Source: a virus. From it: DNA of 22,881 nt. This document shows, piece after piece, positions 21,283 to 22,881 of this stretch. The notes beneath the pieces were generated by a model. The model had not been told where the DNA came from. It made no database searches and was given only the letters and a program-made list of their open reading frames with translations. How positions within the stretch are numbered: position 1 is the first letter of the stretch; every line of letters starts with the position of its first letter. The stretch spans positions 1 to 22,881 of the IMG/VR virus record IMGVR_UViG_3300035145_004233; one strand, written 5' to 3'. A program made the translations under genes and the position numbers.

Positions 21283-22881
21283 TGGGTCGTAATTCAATTA
21301 ACATATCAGACCAACCAAACCAAATCATTCTACAAAACCAGAATGAAAAGGTTATTGTTACAGATAGAGTCTGTAATAAGTCTGTTACTATTGAATTACC
21401 TCAAACAAATTTAATTGTACAAGAAGAATATACCCAAGTAGTAACCATTAATGAAGGTGCTACTGGTAAATCTGGTACTTCAGGCTCTTCAGGCACTAGT
21501 GGATCTTCAGGTACATCTGGATCTAGTGGTACTTCAGGCAGTTCAGGTAGTTCAGGTACTTCAGGAAGTTCAGGTACCTCGGGTTCATCAGGCACTTCAG
21601 GTAGTTCAGGAACTTCTGGTAGTAGTGGTGTTTCAGATAGATTTGCTACTACCTCTACTTCTACTTTTTTAGTCCCTACTTCTACAGGAACTACAATTGA
21701 CTTAGTAGTAGAAACAGGATTGTCTTGGTCCCCTGGATTATCTGCTCTTATAGCTGCTACATCTTCCCCAGTAACTGAAAGATTTACAGCTACTGTTATA
21801 ACTTACGATGATACTACAGGAGATATGCAAGTATCTTCTACTTCTACAGGAAGTGGTAATAGTTTTAGTTCATGGACAGTAAACCAAGAAGGAGCTCCAG
21901 GTACACCTGGTACTTCAGGCTCAAGTGGTACCTCAGGTTCAAGCGGTACCTCAGGCTCTTCAGGTACGGATGGTTCTAGTGGTTCTTCAGGTACCTCAGG
22001 CTCCTCAGGCTCTTCAGGTACTTCGGGCAGTTCGGGCACCTCAGGCTCATCAGGCACCTCAGGTTCAAGTGGTATTGATGGTAATTCTTATGGGGAATAC
22101 TACCCTGTAGAATATACCGGTAGTTTATTTCCCATAGCTTTAAGTGAAGCTAAATTCCATGCCCCCGGAGGAAGTGGTGGATCTTCCCCTGCTGTTGGTA
22201 CTATTACACAATTTTATTTTGATTATTTTACTTTCTATGATACATTTAATCAAATTACTAGTGATAATGCTAGTAACAGTAGTATAACAATTACCTCAGG
22301 GGATAGCTCTATTAGACCCGTTTCAGCTCTTTTTAATTTTGATGGAGCTCCAACAGTTACCGCAAATGGTTATGATACTAATGTAACATTTGTTAGTTCA
22401 CCTCAATCTTCTGAAACATATGATAATGGTGATCCCTTTACAGTCAAAATTACCGTTGGTGCTTCTGTAGGTTCATCAGGTTCTAGTGGTACTAATGGTT
22501 CATCAGGTTCCAGTGGTACTAACGGTTCCTCAGGTTCCTCAGGTACTTCAGGATCATCAGGTACTTCGGGTTCTTCAGGTACTTCAGGTAGTTCAGGATC
22601 ATCCGGTACTAATGGCTCATCAGGTTCCAGTGGTACTTCAGGTTCCTCAGGTAGTTCAGGTACTTCAGGTTCCTCAGGTAGCTCAGGTACTTCAGGTTCC
22701 TCAGGTAGCTCAGGTACTTCAGGTTCTTCAGGTAGCTCAGGTACTAACGGTTCATCAGGTAGTTCAGGTACTTCAGGTTCCTCAGGTAGCTCAGGTACTT
22801 CAGGTTCCTCAGGTAGCTCAGGTACTTCAGGTTCTTCAGGTAGCTCAGGTACTAACGGTTCATCAGGTAGTTCAGGTACTT
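21282..22881 (+). CDS. Large collagen-like (GTSGSS repeat) fibre protein, 3' end beyond window
   Basis: An open frame from ATG 21282 (overlapping the previous TAA) to the right edge, at least 533 residues with no stop in the window. Layout: residues 1-58 an N-terminal module (MGRNSINISDQPNQIILQNQ, then VIVTDRVCNKSVTIELP); 59-116 first G-x-S repeat tract; 117-203 globular domain with TGLSWSPGLSALIAA and TYDDTTGDMQV; 204-267 second tract; 268-396 second globular, beta-rich domain (NSYGEYYPVEYTGSLFPIAL and on); 397 to the edge a third tract of GTSGSSGSS units. The Gly-every-third pattern is collagen-like but Pro-poor. It is likely a long trimeric virion fibre or surface protein. Two minus-strand Pro/Glu-rich frames opposite the tracts are shadows. 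Confidence 0.85.
   Translation, partial: MGRNSINISDQPNQIILQNQNEKVIVTDRVCNKSVTIELPQTNLIVQEEYTQVVTINEGATGKSGTSGSSGTSGSSGTSGSSGTSGSSGSSGTSGSSGTSGSSGTSGSSGTSGSSGVSDRFATTSTSTFLVPTSTGTTIDLVVETGLSWSPGLSALIAATSSPVTERFTATVITYDDTTGDMQVSSTSTGSGNSFSSWTVNQEGAPGTPGTSGSSGTSGSSGTSGSSGTDGSSGSSGTSGSSGSSGTSGSSGTSGSSGTSGSSGIDGNSYGEYYPVEYTGSLFPIALSEAKFHAPGGSGGSSPAVGTITQFYFDYFTFYDTFNQITSDNASNSSITITSGDSSIRPVSALFNFDGAPTVTANGYDTNVTFVSSPQSSETYDNGDPFTVKITVGASVGSSGSSGTNGSSGSSGTNGSSGSSGTSGSSGTSGSSGTSGSSGSSGTNGSSGSSGTSGSSGSSGTSGSSGSSGTSGSSGSSGTSGSSGSSGTNGSSGSSGTSGSSGSSGTSGSSGSSGTSGSSGSSGTNGSSGSSGT
21456..21629 (+). repeat. Collagen-like repeat tract 1 (GTSGSS)
   Basis: Nine- and 18-base units encode Gly-x-Ser triplets, interrupted only at codon third positions. 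Encodes residues 59-116 of the large fibre protein. Confidence 0.85.
21891..22082 (+). repeat. Collagen-like repeat tract 2 (GTSGSS with one GTD and one GID)
   Basis: Encodes residues 204-267. It starts GAPGTPGTSG and ends GSSGIDG. Synonymous codons vary widely (TCA, TCT, TCC, AGT, AGC), so this tract appears older than tract 3. Confidence 0.85.
22470..22881 (+). repeat. Collagen-like repeat tract 3 with nested 27-nt and 108-nt periods
   Basis: The basic unit is 27 bases encoding GTSGSSGSS. Four units form a 108-base higher-order repeat: the marker ACTAACGGTTCATCAGG occurs at 22743 and again at 22851, exactly 108 apart, with near-identical sequence between. The window ends inside this tract. 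Confidence 0.9.

Noticed and set aside
21401-22057. Minus-strand Pro/Glu-rich frames (PEVPELPEVPE) and plus-strand Val/Leu/Gln frames over the fibre gene
   Set aside because: Shadows of the GTSGSS repeat in other frames; the continuous plus-strand frame from 21282 accounts for the region.
22470-22881. CRISPR-like array
   Set aside because: The repeats are in frame, code for Gly-x-Ser triplets and have no unique spacers.

Overview
The window is a stretch of late, virion-building genes from a T4-like (myovirus-type) tailed phage. Every supported gene is on the + strand. The evidence is the head-assembly block in near-T4 order: large terminase (gp17-like), portal (gp20-like), three intervening head proteins, prohead protease (gp21-like), scaffold (gp22-like), major capsid protein (gp23-like), then PhoH. 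The DNA is AT-rich and tightly packed, with many ATGA or TAATG stop/start overlaps. Most starts lack a clear Shine-Dalgarno sequence and are preceded by A-rich stretches. Together with a 56-residue protein resembling the Hc1 histone-like proteins of Bacteroidota, this suggests a Bacteroidota (flavobacteria-like) host; that is inference.

Layout. 1-5136: seven small or medium genes (the first cut by the window edge), mostly unrecognised virion-type proteins. They include an EF-hand protein, a Cys-containing two-domain protein, a membrane-segment protein, a cupin-like protein and the histone-like protein. A strong terminator (5180-5214) closes this group. 5244-8251: an FAD-dependent oxidoreductase, a small 'HxWDHPA' protein, a P-loop kinase, and two overlapping genes with spanin-like topology. 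8248-14861: terminase, portal, three head-region proteins and the protease, closed by a terminator (14866-14899). 14900-17869: a leader with two hairpins, then scaffold and major capsid, closed by a UUCG-loop terminator (17893-17919). 17972-20302: an amidinotransferase/dimethylargininase-like enzyme, a phosphatidylserine decarboxylase-like enzyme and PhoH. 20321-22881: a small beta-rich structural protein and two collagen-like fibre proteins; the last is open at the right edge inside a nested GTSGSS repeat.

How it works together. The central block builds and fills the head: scaffold and capsid assemble on the portal, the protease matures the prohead, and terminase packages DNA. Several small proteins carry N-termini resembling the T4 capsid-targeting sequence, ending in an (L/I)xE-(A/G) site of the gp21 type, so they may be internal head proteins. 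The right end supplies fibre-like or decoration proteins.

The least ordinary parts are: (1) the amidinotransferase + phosphatidylserine decarboxylase pair inserted between capsid and PhoH, both with family active-site residues visible; (2) a recurrent ATATTTA(TA) element in nine short intergenic gaps, always in the same orientation; (3) the shared N-terminal targeting/cleavage motif; (4) the FAD oxidoreductase in its own terminator-bounded unit. No tRNA, CRISPR, IS element or integrase was seen. No stretch over 300 bases lacks a gene.
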